Origin: Apostichopus japonicus | Lineage: Eukaryota; Echinodermata; Holothuroidea; Aspidochirotida; Stichopodidae | Direction: 5' to 3' | DNA length: 64,000 bases | Assembly: GCF_037975245.1 (NCBI RefSeq) | Contig: NC_092562.1 | Span: 11,077,001 to 11,141,000 of the forward strand | Shown here: one piece after another, positions 37,061 to 50,370 of the stretch | How positions within the stretch are numbered: position 1 is the stretch's first letter | How the letters are laid out: each line of letters begins with the position of its first letter | Program-made: the position numbers and the translations under genes | Notes under the pieces: generated by a model | The model's database searches: none | Seen by the model: the letters and a program-made list of their open reading frames with translations, nothing else | Told to the model about the DNA's origin: nothing

Positions 37061-38522
37061 CCAATTCCCAAGTTGTTGACCAGAACCACATATACACCCG
37101 TCGTTTGTTCTGTTTACTGCTAACAGCTTCAAGGGTAATCGTCTGCACTGAGCTAACGGCGGCAAAGAAACACAAACACAAGAACAAACGTAAAGATTTT
37201 CCGTAACCCAAACATAGCTTTCTTTTTTCCAACACACTCCAGATTAATTCATATCTTTAGCAATCGAACATTATTGTCTACGACAAATAGTGGTTTCCAT
37301 TTCGGACGCTTCGATCTACTTTTTTTTTCTGTTTTCTTAATATCTTCGTTTTCTTTTTTAATTAATCAGTAAATAACCGACTTACGCTATAAGGGAATAA
37401 GCCTAATAAGTACAAGCTTGTAGCTTAGAAACAATCGTTGCCCTTTCTTTTTATTCTTCCTGGTGCAATGCATGATCAACCAATCACGACTGGACGCACT
37501 ATACAGTGGCGTTGTATAAGCGTTTGGCATTCGATATCTCCCAGGAACATGACCGAACAAGAACAACAAAATTTAGAAACCGAATAAGAGTTGCAAAGCT
37601 GTTTGTGAGATACCGGTATATTCAAGAGAAGGGGGAAAAATAAAAAAGAAGTATATAAACAAATTTTTAAATTAGGAAGTGATATGACGTGTTCATGACG
37701 TAACCAAACATCACCCTACCGAGGGTGAGGCATGTATGAGGAGGAATGGAATAAAAGAAGCAACAGTGTAGTATTACCTATAGAGCTATAGAAGACACTC
37801 AAGTCCTCGTCCCTCAATAATTTTGAGTCTGACAGTCGCTGCTTTCATACCTCAAACCTTCCCCTTCTCTCCTATACTTTACATCACCTCCACACTCTCG
37901 CCGTTAACCAGCTTCACCCCACCCCTCCCTCCCTCCCCCATCCCCATATATCCCTCTCTCTGTGTCTCTTCGTGACCTCTTTATTTAAATATATATTAAA
38001 AGTACAACTTTGTTACCAACAGCAGAGTTCAGCAAGAATTCGTGTTTGAGCATCGCCAGCAGCTCTCTTTAACCCTGCGGGGATCTGACTTCATCTTGAA
38101 CTTTTACTGCATTTTCAACCCGAGAATTATTCTCTGTCCCGCAACATTGGCAGTGATCCTCTTTTCTTTCTTGTTTGTCAGTGATACGGCGTAAACCTCT
38201 ATCTATATTCTATATTCCTCTATATACCTACTTTATACTAGCAATCGGGATTGCCAATGAGTCATTTGGCACGTTACATTTGGTAAACATCTCTTTGGTT
38301 GATGATCAAAGTAGTAAACAGTTTCGTAAATCAAACTTTTGATGTTGTTATTGTTGTAATAAAATGACAAAGTCGCAGAGTGGATACTCATGAAAGCAAT
38401 GTAGTGGAGTCACTGACCTGGACGACAAGGAATTTTAAACCTAAACCTTAGAACTGTAATTTTAATGTAGAGCAGAAATAACGGAAAAAAAAACACGTGA
38501 CTTTGGCAACTTGAGACAAACA
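37061..38522. other. No recognisable gene
   Basis: A minus-strand frame at 36914-37237 overlaps the foldback element and is not credible. A C/T-rich stretch lies at 37900-37980. Confidence 0.4.
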
Positions 38523-38893
38523 TGAACTAGAACTGTATTTTCCTGCAAATACGCGGTATTGTAGTGCGCGTGAAGTGCTTGCAGTGCGCGTGAAGTGCTT
38601 GCAGTATTAGGAAGAACTTTTCGGTTGCTCATGGTGTTATTTTTGGGGGGGGGGGGGGCGGACAACACACCAGGGAGTATCAGTCATGTAGGTACCTACA
38701 AAGTGAGGGCGCTTGTAAACGCCATTGCAGGCTCAGAATAAGTGGGCTACTCAGCTAGCTTCTGAAACTGCAAATGTACAGAGACTATACGAAACTTTAA
38801 AGTTTCAACGTCCAGTCATGTAGGTATCCTTTTCAGTTGGCAAGTAATACCAATATTGTAGAGCGCACGCGCACTTCAATAACTATACATAGG
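38523..38893 (+). repeat. Unclassified dispersed repeat, copy B
   Basis: Matches the reverse complement of 26170-26545. It includes a 21-bp tandem duplication (GTGCGCGTGAAGTGCTTGCA, twice, 38563-38604) and a G-run at 38645-38657. Confidence 0.7.
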
Positions 38894-40316
38894 TCTACTG
38901 TCGAGTTCACCACGGGGAAGTCAGATGATGATAGGAGGAAATACAGGAGATTTGTCGAGCGGTACACAAGAATTTTTACTTGCTACCAGTCTTACAAGGA
39001 TACAACGGAGTCGTTTAATGTAGCCAACCGGACGAGGCGATTCTACTGCATAAGGCTACATCTCACTATATCCTGAGTTTAGGATGAGACGCTCTTCAAG
39101 TATAAAGGATAACCTCTCTCCGAACTTGCTAAGTGTGGAAATTGCATCTCCTTTTACTAGAAAATGGACTTCCAAAGACTAACAAAGATTTCATTGGCAG
39201 AATAATTAGTGCTGTCAAAGTATAGCCTAACAAAAGACTCCTATATAATTCAAACAATCACACTAACGGGGTGTCCAGCGTGAAAATGTAGAAATGTAAT
39301 TTTTCATAACTTGTCGACCTCTATATAGTAAACACTTAAATGGGAAAACAATACATTACATAGGCATGCATGGGCATTTTGTGCATAGACTAAATCCAAC
39401 TGACGACTCAGTTAGAAACATAAGCAGAATTGTACTTTTGATTAAATACATAACAAATTCACAGAAAAGGTTCACCATTGTGAAAAGACTTGATTTGCTG
39501 ATTTTTAGAAAATGTAACTGGAAAAGACAGGCGGTTCCAACTTCTGTGAAAATATTAAACAAGTTAAGTTAAACCTGTTAAACTTGTGAAAAGGTAACGT
39601 TTGGTAAAAGTTCTCTCCCAAGCAGTATAGCCATCCATCACATCTGACCCTTAACCTTTGTAGCTCCATTGGGGGGGGGGGGGGAGGAAGGGGGGAGGGA
39701 GGGGTGAAGAATGGAATCAAATTTCACAAGCTTGCCTACCTTGAACGTCCATGCCAGGAGGAAGGATAACCCATCTCTGCAAAGCTATGTCGTTATACAC
39801 AATCTAGGTACACCTCTCGGAGAGGAGTTAATTAAAACGATTGAACAATAGATGGAACCTAACCAAGAAAAAGATACATTCTATTATTGTGAACACAACA
39901 ATATACTAAACAAGAAGTATATATATATATGTATATATTTTCCGGCAAACTCGTTGGCTTGTGGCTTTAAGTTATTCACATGTAATTATTTTTACATCAT
40001 CACGACACATAAGATAGATAAAACTCGTTCCCAGAAGAGACGATGCCCAAATGGGCACATGTGGAGTCAGGATCCTAACACTTTTTGGGGAAAAGCCTGA
40101 AAACTACCCCTTTTCATTAATTTGAAGTACCCTTCATGTACTTTGGGACAATAAAGGGTTGATTTCAGATCGGTTAATATATAGGCTAGAGATCATTTAG
40201 CGGCAACGATGATACGAGACATGAAAGGAGTCAGGGAGGAGGATCATATGCTAAATTAGCTTTCGAGATAATTATGATAGGAGAAGCGCACCGATGAAAA
40301 ACGATTACGGGGTGGA
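38894..40316. other. No recognisable gene
   Basis: Short frames (38837-39076, 39366-39572, 39852-40100) have no recognised motif. G-run at 39671-39683. Confidence 0.4.
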
Positions 40317-40690
40317 CAGTGGTGGAGCTAGGGCATTGGTCAGGGGGGGGGGCGAGAAAGGTCTGTAGGGGCGCTTTCGACACTATCTAAGCGGAGCGCC
40401 ACCACAGGTTGGCGCGGAGCGTAGAGAAATTTTTTTGAGTAAAGATACTCCCAATAGATCGCCGGAAATGACCCTTTCCTGGCCTTGCTAATTTGCAGAT
40501 AAACGAAGAATAAATAGGTGTCATCGCCAACAAAATGTGACAAATGTCAATAGGTAGACAGAGCGTAATAAAAAAGTCAATAATCGCGAATAAGTAACAA
40601 GTGGTAAAAGCTGAAAGGGCGCCAGCAGTCCATTTGAATCCGTCAGAGGGGGCATCCGTCCCCCCTGACTGTATGGACGCTCCGCCACTG
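40317..40690 (+). mobile_element. hAT-like MITE, 374 bp, with 8-bp target duplication (7/8)
   Basis: Ends are CAGTGGTGGAGCTAGG and GGACGCTCCGCCACTG. Flanks are GGGGTGGA (40309-40316) and TGGGTGGA (40691-40698), differing at one base. Same subfamily as 27800 and 59120, with the conserved core in plus orientation. Confidence 0.82.
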
Positions 40691-40839
40691 TGGGTGGAGG
40701 TAAGTGTGGTGCGGAGGCCCGAGGGGGTAGGAGGGTGGTAAGGGCGTGTTTACATTTCATTTACGTACGGTATATTATGCAAAACTGTATGTTGTAGGCA
40801 TATGAAGGTAACTTTATACACTTTATATTATGACTCATC

Positions 40840-41298
40840 CAGGGGGTAGGAAGCTTCCAAAAAGTGGGGGGCACAACATCAGAGGGGCACTTTCTCATTC
40901 CACAACCACCGCTCGTTATGCTATAAACCGATACACACCGGTCATGTCACTTAAATATGTATGTTGTGTTAGTATGCTATCAATACTATTATGGTGCACG
41001 TGACTCTATCAACCTACATCTGTACTTTTGTCCATCCATAATTTAGAACTTTCCAAACAATTCCTCCTGTGTTCATTCCTTGAACAAATGTCTTTAGCAA
41101 CCTCGGTTAAATCCTTAGCATGTACAGACTAAAAATATATATATAAAATATTAAAATTAACAAAGGCTTAAGATATCCAAAAGACAGTTCTTCATCAAAG
41201 GGGCACATTTTATTTGCCAGTAGGGCTATTTGCTATTTTGGAAAAAAAGTGGGGGAGGGCACGTGCCCCAGTGCCCCCACCCCCGGCTCCTCCCCCTG
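40840..41298. mobile_element. hAT-like MITE of a second type, 459 bp, perfect 8-bp target duplication
   Basis: Starts CAGGGGGTAGGAAGC and ends GGCTCCTCCCCCTG, imperfect inverted ends. GACTCATC flanks both sides (40832-40839 and 41299-41306). The interior is G/C-rich near both ends and AT-rich in the centre. The common core of the other copies was not seen here. Confidence 0.75.
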
Positions 41299-41614
41299 GA
41301 CTCATCTGTATTACCACTTGTACCTAGTTATTTACTTCTGACAGCGTTAACCATTCATACCAACAAGCGTTCAATTTTGTTTTCTGATTTCCATACCTTC
41401 TCGGATGGGGGAGAGGGGGGAGGCTGATGACAAGATGTAGACAAATAATAATGATGATGACTATTTCTAACAACAGTTGTGATAGCATTTAAAGTCCCTG
41501 GGTAAAACTGTTTAATTCTTTATTTATTCATTTTTTCTTTCTTTTAAATTCAAAAAGATTTCTTCGAGAAATTTTAACATTTGATGGATGAAAGAGGAAG
41601 CTATTTAAAGTACT

Positions 41615-41664
41615 CTGATGAAATCTGGCATTCAATTTCTACATAGGGTTTACAGATGAAAGAA
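41615..41664. repeat. Left copy of a 50-bp direct repeat bracketing a LINE
   Basis: Matches 42954-43003 at 48 of 50 positions (CTGATGAAA...CAGATGAAAGAA). Either a long target-site duplication or part of a pre-existing ~62-bp tandem repeat, because a further partial unit follows the right copy. Confidence 0.8.
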
Positions 41665-42953
41665 TATTAATAACAATAATAAATTTCATTTATATAGCGC
41701 TTAATACAGCGTTTCAAAGCGCTTTACAAAGCAGGAAAGAGACAAAGGAAACCAATGGGAAAAAACTTTGTAGGTGTGAAGTAGGATCTTAAACTGGATG
41801 CGCTGAGAGACGGGAAGCCTATGCAATAAACGGAGTACAGGAGTGATGTGATCAAACTTTTTAGTGAGTGAGACTAGGCGCGCAGCAGCGTTCTGAATTC
41901 CCTGAAGGGAGCTATATGAGAAACTGGCAAATTCACATACAAACTGTTGCAGTAATCCAGATAGGAGGAAACAAAAGCGTGAACCAGTCGTTCAGTTGAG
42001 CCTTGATCTAGATACCTTCTGAGTTTTCCAATTTTCTAAATACCATACGCCAGTGGCGGCGGAACCGGGGGGGGGGGGCTTGGGGGGCTCAGCCCCCAAT
42101 GAAAAAGTTGAGGGGGCAAATGCATGATAAGCCCCCCCCCCCCCCCAATATTTACCAGGGCTCCGAAAAGTGCATCTGCCCATTTTATTTTAATCAATTA
42201 TTAAATGAACAAAAACACAATATTAGCATTTCACCTGTACTGTATAGGGTACATGCAATCGTGACAGTGCTTGGTTCATAGAAATTTGTTGGCAACTGCA
42301 CATGGTTTTGGAATTACCCATTTGTTGACATTAAGAAATGCTTTCTGTTTGTTCTTATGACATTTATTTAATTATTGCATTTAATTGCAAGTAGTAATTT
42401 AATACACTCAAAAACGTCTTTGCGAGTACACTACGAGTAATAGCTACTCTCTTAAAACACCATCGAATAAACAAATTACAATGTTTTTACATATTTTTAC
42501 GTGCAATCTGAGAAATTGCAGGCTTGAGACCCATATTTTAGGGCTAGGTATTCGCAGCATGAAACACTCGGGAAGTGCCGTTTCCGGCCATCTGGGGGTT
42601 TGAAAAACCCAAAAATTTCTTGTACGCTCCGCGCCAACTGATGGTGGCGCTCCGCTTAGATAGCCCCCCCCCCCCAATAATTTTCCCGTTCCGCCGCGCC
42701 TGCCATACGCAGCTGAACGACAAGTGTTCGGAATCTGTTTTCGCATATCGAGTTTATCGTCAAGCAAGACACCAAGATCACATCTATTTTTGGAAGGAGT
42801 TATGACATTTGTACCAACAGTGAGGTCAGGTAGGTTATTCGAATCTCTAAACTGGGTGGTGACGTGGATGACTTTAATCTTTGAATCGTTAAGGAGTAAA
42901 CTGTTGCTAGTAGACCATTGCTTGATGTCAGCGGTACAATTGTAGAGACTACG
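41665..42953 (-). mobile_element. 5'-truncated CR1/L2-like LINE fragment, interrupted by a MITE
   Basis: Removing the MITE (42051-42702) and one target copy leaves about 630 bp whose minus strand encodes the end of a non-LTR reverse transcriptase. Motifs seen, in order: L-L-L-N-D-S-K-x-K-V-I-H, D-L-G-V-L-L-D-D-K-L-D-M, S-S-Y-L-D-Y-C-N-S-L, and Q-N-A-A-A-R-L-V then T-P-V-L-R-L-L-H-R-L-P-V. These are typical of CR1/L2/jockey-group elements. The frame is broken by an in-frame TAG just after the MITE site and a -1 frameshift further on. The 3' end is an (ATT)n-like tail at 41665-41690, as in CR1/L2. Inactive. Confidence 0.8.
42051..42702 (-). mobile_element. hAT-like MITE, 652 bp, nested in the LINE; perfect 8-bp target duplication
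   Basis: Starts CAGTGGCGGCGGAAC, ends GTTCCGCCGCGCCTG. CCATACGC flanks both sides (42043-42050 and 42703-42710). It carries the conserved core (minus orientation) and splits the LINE reverse transcriptase after the residues R-S-A-A-Y-G. Longest copy in the window. Confidence 0.9.
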
Positions 42954-43065
42954 CTGATGAAAAATGGCATTCAATTTCTACATAGGGTTTACAGATGAAA
43001 GAAGTAGATACTTAAAGTACTCTGATGAAATCTTCCATTCAATTTCTACATAGGGTTTACGAGAT
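42954..43065. repeat. Right 50-bp direct repeat plus a further partial unit
   Basis: The repeat at 42954-43003 is followed by TACTTAAAGTACTCTGATGAAATC and a second CATTCAATTTCTACATAGGG, giving a ~62-bp tandem period. Confidence 0.8.
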
Positions 43066-45081
<2,016 letters not shown>

Positions 45082-45087
<6 letters not shown>

Positions 45088-46234
45088 CATTCATATGCAG
45101 GAAGATACTTATCTCATTATGTGGGATGTCAGCACGTGATCCGGCGAACATATGACATGCATAGGAAATTGCCATCATTCTGGACATATATACAAAGAAT
45201 GCTGAATCTATATGGTGCGCACGTTGCTCAATTAACTGCGAAACGGTAGTTCACGATCCGAGGTGCTCCCCGAGAGAGGAGGGTCAAGGCTTCCATTGTT
45301 GCCATAGGGACATACATGATACGTGTACAAGACCTATAGTATTTATTTTCTCCGGGTCCCATCTGTCCCAGGTAGTTAACATGCGTGATCAATGAAGTAT
45401 CTCTTTATTCATTCGGTAGATGTTCCACCAACTCACGAGCAACCGTATGGCAACTTATATGCAGGTAAAGATATTCCTTCGTGGCATCAAAGATCATTTG
45501 CCACCCTTGTGATGTTTCCTTGTGTCCTCGAGTGCACCACTTACCCTCCCCCGCCCCTCACGCCACCTCCTCTCCCCCCAATACCTTCCATTTCATGAAA
45601 CCTATGAGTACATGCACATGAACGCTTTACATGAAAATTCAATCTTGCCGTCGAACATTCATACAAGTGTCGTAGTGAATGCTGTTTCTTCCAGTGTAGA
45701 AACGAGGACCTCCAACCCCTTTTCCTCACTGACAATGCCAAACACCCTCACCAATTGAAACGCCTCATCAACCCCCCCCCTCCCCCCCCCCACGAACTAT
45801 AAACCAACAAAATAGTGTGCTCTTGTTCAGGCCTTCAGACCAATTTATTATAATTAACGAGTACAACGAAACCAGGATAATCAGGAACTTCAAAACAACG
45901 AGATATTGAATTAGGCCTATCATGTTAGAAACCTGTCTCTCGGAAGTCGAAGGCAATGTTCATTACTTCCAGCTATATACTTACTGACCAGTGTTTAGTT
46001 TATTGTTTTCATTTTGCAAATATTTTCGTTCTTTAATATTAGGCCAGAGGTCATACATATAGTACCATTCCTTTAAGGATAGGGCCTTTCAAACATCGAG
46101 AACTTCAACGAAAAATGTTATGGAAGGGAGCTGTTGTTCTTCCTGTAAACGTATCTATATACAACATTACTTTTGTTACTTGCCGTTCGCAGGCAAGTAA
46201 CCTTTCCAGTCAAGTTGGCGTGTGTGTGTGCGTG
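45082..46234. other. No recognisable gene
   Basis: C-rich runs occur at 45545-45590 and 45770-45793. Frames are short. Confidence 0.4.
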
Positions 46235-46876
46235 TATGGTAGGCCTTTCGGGAAATAATTGCTGATTTAATGTACGTAGGAATTCAAACTATTACCGGTA
46301 TTAATTATATTTAAATACCGGCATTAATTCTCAGCCAATCACCATGCAGCTCCATATGCCGGTATTAAATAGAATTAATACCGACATTACAGATACTTAC
46401 ATTAAATTAAAACCGGCGTTCAATAGAATTAATACCGGCGTTAAATAGATCATCTTTGTTTAGTTAGCACTGCAATTTTAGTTGCGCTATATAGTGTAAT
46501 ATGCAATGTTATTTACAAGCTTCCTTATGTGTTTCCAGCTCTTGCGCCAAGTGTGAAACTTCCCCGTTAGCACGATAACAGCTTCAAAATTTGCTAGCGT
46601 GATTGGTCTATTTAATGCCGGTATTAATTCTATTTAACGCCGGTATTAATTCTGTGTAATTCTATTTAATGCCGGTATTCATTTTATTTAACGCCGGTAT
46701 TTATTATATGTAATTCTATTTAATACCGGTATTAATTCTAATTTATACCGGCATATGAAGCTGAATGGTTATTGGCTGAGAATTAATGCCGGTATTAAAT
46801 ATAATTATGACCGGTAATGATTTTAATTCGTACGGACAATAAATCAGCAATTAATTCCCGTTTGGCCTATACCATT
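46235..46876. mobile_element. Large foldback element built from ACCGGTATTAAT-type units
   Basis: Arms of about 200 bp are inverted copies. The left arm starts TATGGTAGGCCTTTCGGG and the right arm ends with the near-complement (CCCGTTTGGCCTATACCAT). Both arms contain GCCAATCACCATGCAGCTCC or its counterpart, and many TTAATACCGGCATTAA-like palindromic units. Both ends sit in (GT)n. Interior 46440-46600 is unique. No coding capacity. Confidence 0.75.
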
Positions 46877-46899
46877 TGTGTGTGTGTGTATGTGACGCC

Positions 46900-47600
46900 C
46901 TAGCTTTTAAACTCGAAATCTCAATATGAGTAACATTTGCAGTTCTCATTTATAGCATTTGGCTTCCCCATAAGTAGTACAATAACCCTATTGTTTTGGG
47001 TGGAGGTCAAAGATCATTTTGGTCAGCATAGGGCAAAATGCGAAAATCTCCAAAACACTGTATCTCCCGGACCTGAACATCAAAGAAACTCATATATGCA
47101 TTGTGGCCTTATGTAATGTAAAGTGTTTACACAATTTGGTGTATGTCAGAGTTCATTTAAGGTCACGAGGGGTCAAAACATGAAATCCTTGTAAACATGA
47201 TATCTCCAGATGGCTCCCTTGTTTTGTATGTAATTTTCCATTAATGAATACAAGAACTGTATTGTTTTGGGTGGAGGTCAAAGGTCATCATGGTCAGCAC
47301 AGGGCAAAATACTGTATTACAGAACCTGAACAACAAAGGAGCTCGTATATGCATGGTACGATCACCGTCTGTAGTGTAAATATTTTACATATTTTAGTGT
47401 AGGTTAAAGGTCATTTAAGGTCATCAGAGGTCAAACCCTTCAAACCTTGTAAGCAGAATATCTCAAGATAGGAAACGTCATGAAACCTCTAGTGACACAT
47501 GGGTTGACTATAATGAGTACAAGATCCCTAAGGTTTTTTGTATAGAGGTCAAAGGTCATTTAAGGTCAGCAGTTGCCAAAATGTGAAAACTATATGTGTC
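46900..47600. repeat. Tandem repeat, ~270-bp unit, about 2.3 copies, with AGGTCA motifs
   Basis: Three repeats of the segment beginning (T/C)CCTATTGTTTTGGGTGGAGG, at about 46985, 47255 and 47525. Each has AGGTCAAAGRTCA near its start and further AGGTCA half-sites later. AGGTCA-A-AGGTCA is a perfect DR1, the site of RXR/HNF4/PPAR-type nuclear receptors, present at 47275-47287 and 47546-47558. Confidence 0.8.
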
Positions 47601-47940
47601 TTCCAAAGACGACAATTTGGTCATGGTTGTATATGTGCATGGACTGTTACTGACTCTTATGATGAAAAGTATGTGAAGGGGACACAATGCATAATAAATC
47701 ACATGCATATGAAATCTGTATACTTGCAAACATCTACTTTCAGTAGTATTTCAAACCACACTTTCAGTATTTTTTACCTCACTATACCATATCACTGCAC
47801 ATAACAGTTGAAAGATGTTATTGCTAATTTCAGCTAACCAAGAGGTCAAAGCTTATCTGCAAAGTACAATTAAAGATGATTTAATTTTGTCCATTAAACA
47901 CAGACAGTAAGCTGAATTCACTTTATCACTTTATTGTGGA

Positions 47941-48180
47941 GTGTGGAGTGCTAGTATTATGCCTCAGTGGTTAAAGCCGGTGCCTTTCAATCATAAGGTC
48001 CCGAGTTCTTGTCACTCCAATATTAATGTACGTCGTCCAGTTACAGAGTTGTTGACAATTGACAATTCCAAATCTAAGAGACTGACTTCGGTCGGCTTGC
48101 GGCTTTGGTAAGCCAATTAGGCTTCTTCGCGAGTTCCTGCTTGCGGGAGGATCTAAAAAGCATACATATATACATACATT
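47941..48180 (+). mobile_element. tRNA-derived SINE, copy 2
   Basis: The A box is near-consensus (TGCCTCAGTGG, 47960-47970). The B box is mutated (GAGTTCTTGTCACTCC against GAGTTCGAATCACTCC in copy 3). The body ends GCGAGTTCCTGCTTGCGGGAG, then an ATAC-type tail. Confidence 0.8.
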
Positions 48181-50002
48181 TCACCATCACTTGAACTTAA
48201 CAATAGGTCAACCATTTATCTGATCATATAGATGCAGTGACAGAAATTGTCACAATATTTTCGTACTGGTAGAAATGGGATATCCATTCTGATGGCAGAC
48301 TTCATCTGTTAGCCAATTTTGAGAAATTTGACATAACTGCTACGATCTCTAGGGAGTAAAACTGGTTCCTTTTAGAGCAATTACAGGGTCACTGATAATG
48401 ATCTTTTTTTACAGTTTTCTGTTTATAATCCGTCACCTCAAAAATGATTCAGAAGAATTTGTGAGGAGTTAGTTCCCAAGTAGCAGTTCCTTGAGATGCC
48501 ATATATCTAGAATATACCAGAATAAGTCAACTATTTGAACGCTTGTTCTGCATATAGCTGCAAGGCATTGTAACCATGCACTGGGAGGGTGGATCTTCAC
48601 TATAGTTTTCACAATTGCTTCAATAGTTCCACAGAAATAGCTCAAATAGTTATGGGAGATTAATGAAGTAAGATAGCCAGCTCGTACGTTGGTGGCAGAT
48701 GGTACTCATATAGAAGCTTTAACATGATTGAGGACATTAAGTTAAGAGATTAATTCTTACATTCGAGACATGATCACTTGCGGCATGTAGGGTTATATTT
48801 AATCACACGATTGTTTGTAACTCAAAGTGGCAGTGACGGAAATTGTTTTCGATCAGAAGGGAGTGGGTGGAGGGGGGGGGAGTCTAGAGGGTGGGGGAAA
48901 TCCGTGTTTGCTGCACATTGACACAAATAGTTTATGGTCTTTATTCATTTACTTTACTGTCTGAGTTTGACTTTGAAAATTCACCTTTTGCTTCGTTCAA
49001 GTTTCACTGTGATCAACTTTGAATGAACTTACTGTATCTCAAAACGCGAACAGCCGCACGTAGGTGTTGAAACTTGATTGCACGAGCATGACTAGATTGA
49101 GCTCCCCTTTTACATTTCAAACTAAATTTACCCAGTCTGAACAATCCCTTTGAAAACAGACATCTGTAGGCGTCACTCAGCGACAAGCGTAACATAAACA
49201 AGTCAGTATGATGTCGCCAGTTAAAGAAACATCACATTGTCATGAAATATCTATTTTGCAAGTCAATAATTTAATAAAATCGATATTTTCTCAAAATGGT
49301 TATATTAAAGTCTATATACCTATATAATAGTTCTTCTTTAAGACTCTCTCTCTCTCTGGAGGATTTATGGTTTAAATCTGACTTTTTGTAAACAGTTCAT
49401 CGGTTGCATATGGAAATGTGTAACTTGTAGGACAAAACAAAATACCAAACTGCTACCACACTACCCATATCTCTACCCTACCCTAAATCGCTCGACCCCC
49501 CCCCCCCCCCATCCCGCCATGTCTCTCTCTTCACCCCTCTCTCCACCTTTCGCTTATACCCTCTGGAACTGTGTATGCATAGATAGGAAGGTGGTCTAGC
49601 CGAAGTGACATGCATCCATCTTACCCCTGTTTATAGCCTTGCACAAAACATGACACAATTGGTGTATGTACTTCTTGCCTTAAAACATTTGATAAGTTTA
49701 CTTGCTGATAATTTAACTCAAATAACATATCAACTCGTTATCTGCACTACTTAACGTCTCATTATTAACACTTTGCAGGGACTAAAATTAAGCGTATTTC
49801 GTCGACTCAGGAAGCCCATGTATTAGCAGATGTAACCAATCACAGGGAACTATTTTTACATGTGACCTAAACCAACATCGAGTCCACCAGCCGCACACTG
49901 CCCGTGTCTCCTGAAGCCCACCAGCCGCACACTACACGTGTCTCCTTAAGCTCACTAGTTGCACACTACCCGACTGGTCTCCACCCCGACTCAACGGTTA
50001 GA
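48181..50002. other. No recognisable gene; short triplicated text at 49880-49975
   Basis: A ~34-bp unit (CCACCAGCCGCACACTGCCC...) repeats three times with decay just before the next foldback element. AT-rich otherwise, with C-runs near 49497-49511. Confidence 0.45.
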
Positions 50003-50370
50003 TCTCTATGTTCCGACGTCTCTATGTTCCGACAATATCAAATAATTTTTGGACTCATAACTTTTTTGGACCAAATTTCTTTTGGACCAGCATGTTTTCG
50101 GACCAACATTTTTTGGACCAACATGATTTCGGACCCAAAAAATTGAATCCCCCCCCTCCAAAAAAAAAAATAGGCCCGAAAAATGTGGGTCCAAGAAAAA
50201 TTGTCTCCCCCAAAAAATTGGGTCCGAGAAATTTGGGCCCCAAAAAAATGTTGGTCCGAAAAAATTTCGTCCGAAAACATGTTGGTCCAAAAAAATGTTG
50301 GGTCCAAAAATTATTTGGTATTGTCGAAACAGAGAGACGTCGGAACATAGAGACGTCGGAACATAGGGAT
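50003..50370. mobile_element. Foldback/palindromic element of GGACCAA-type units
   Basis: Left arm CTATGTTCCGACGTCTCTATG pairs with its complement at the right (50329-50368). Inside, 12-17-bp units such as TTTTGGACCAACATG run one way up to about 50150 and their complements the other way after 50170. Overlapping frames on both strands (F-G-P-N-F-F) are by-products. Confidence 0.8.

Noticed and set aside
42954-43065. CTGATGA and GAAA in a tandem unit, suggesting a satellite hammerhead ribozyme
   Set aside because: No complementary stem lies between the two motifs and the third helix is absent. Coincidence.
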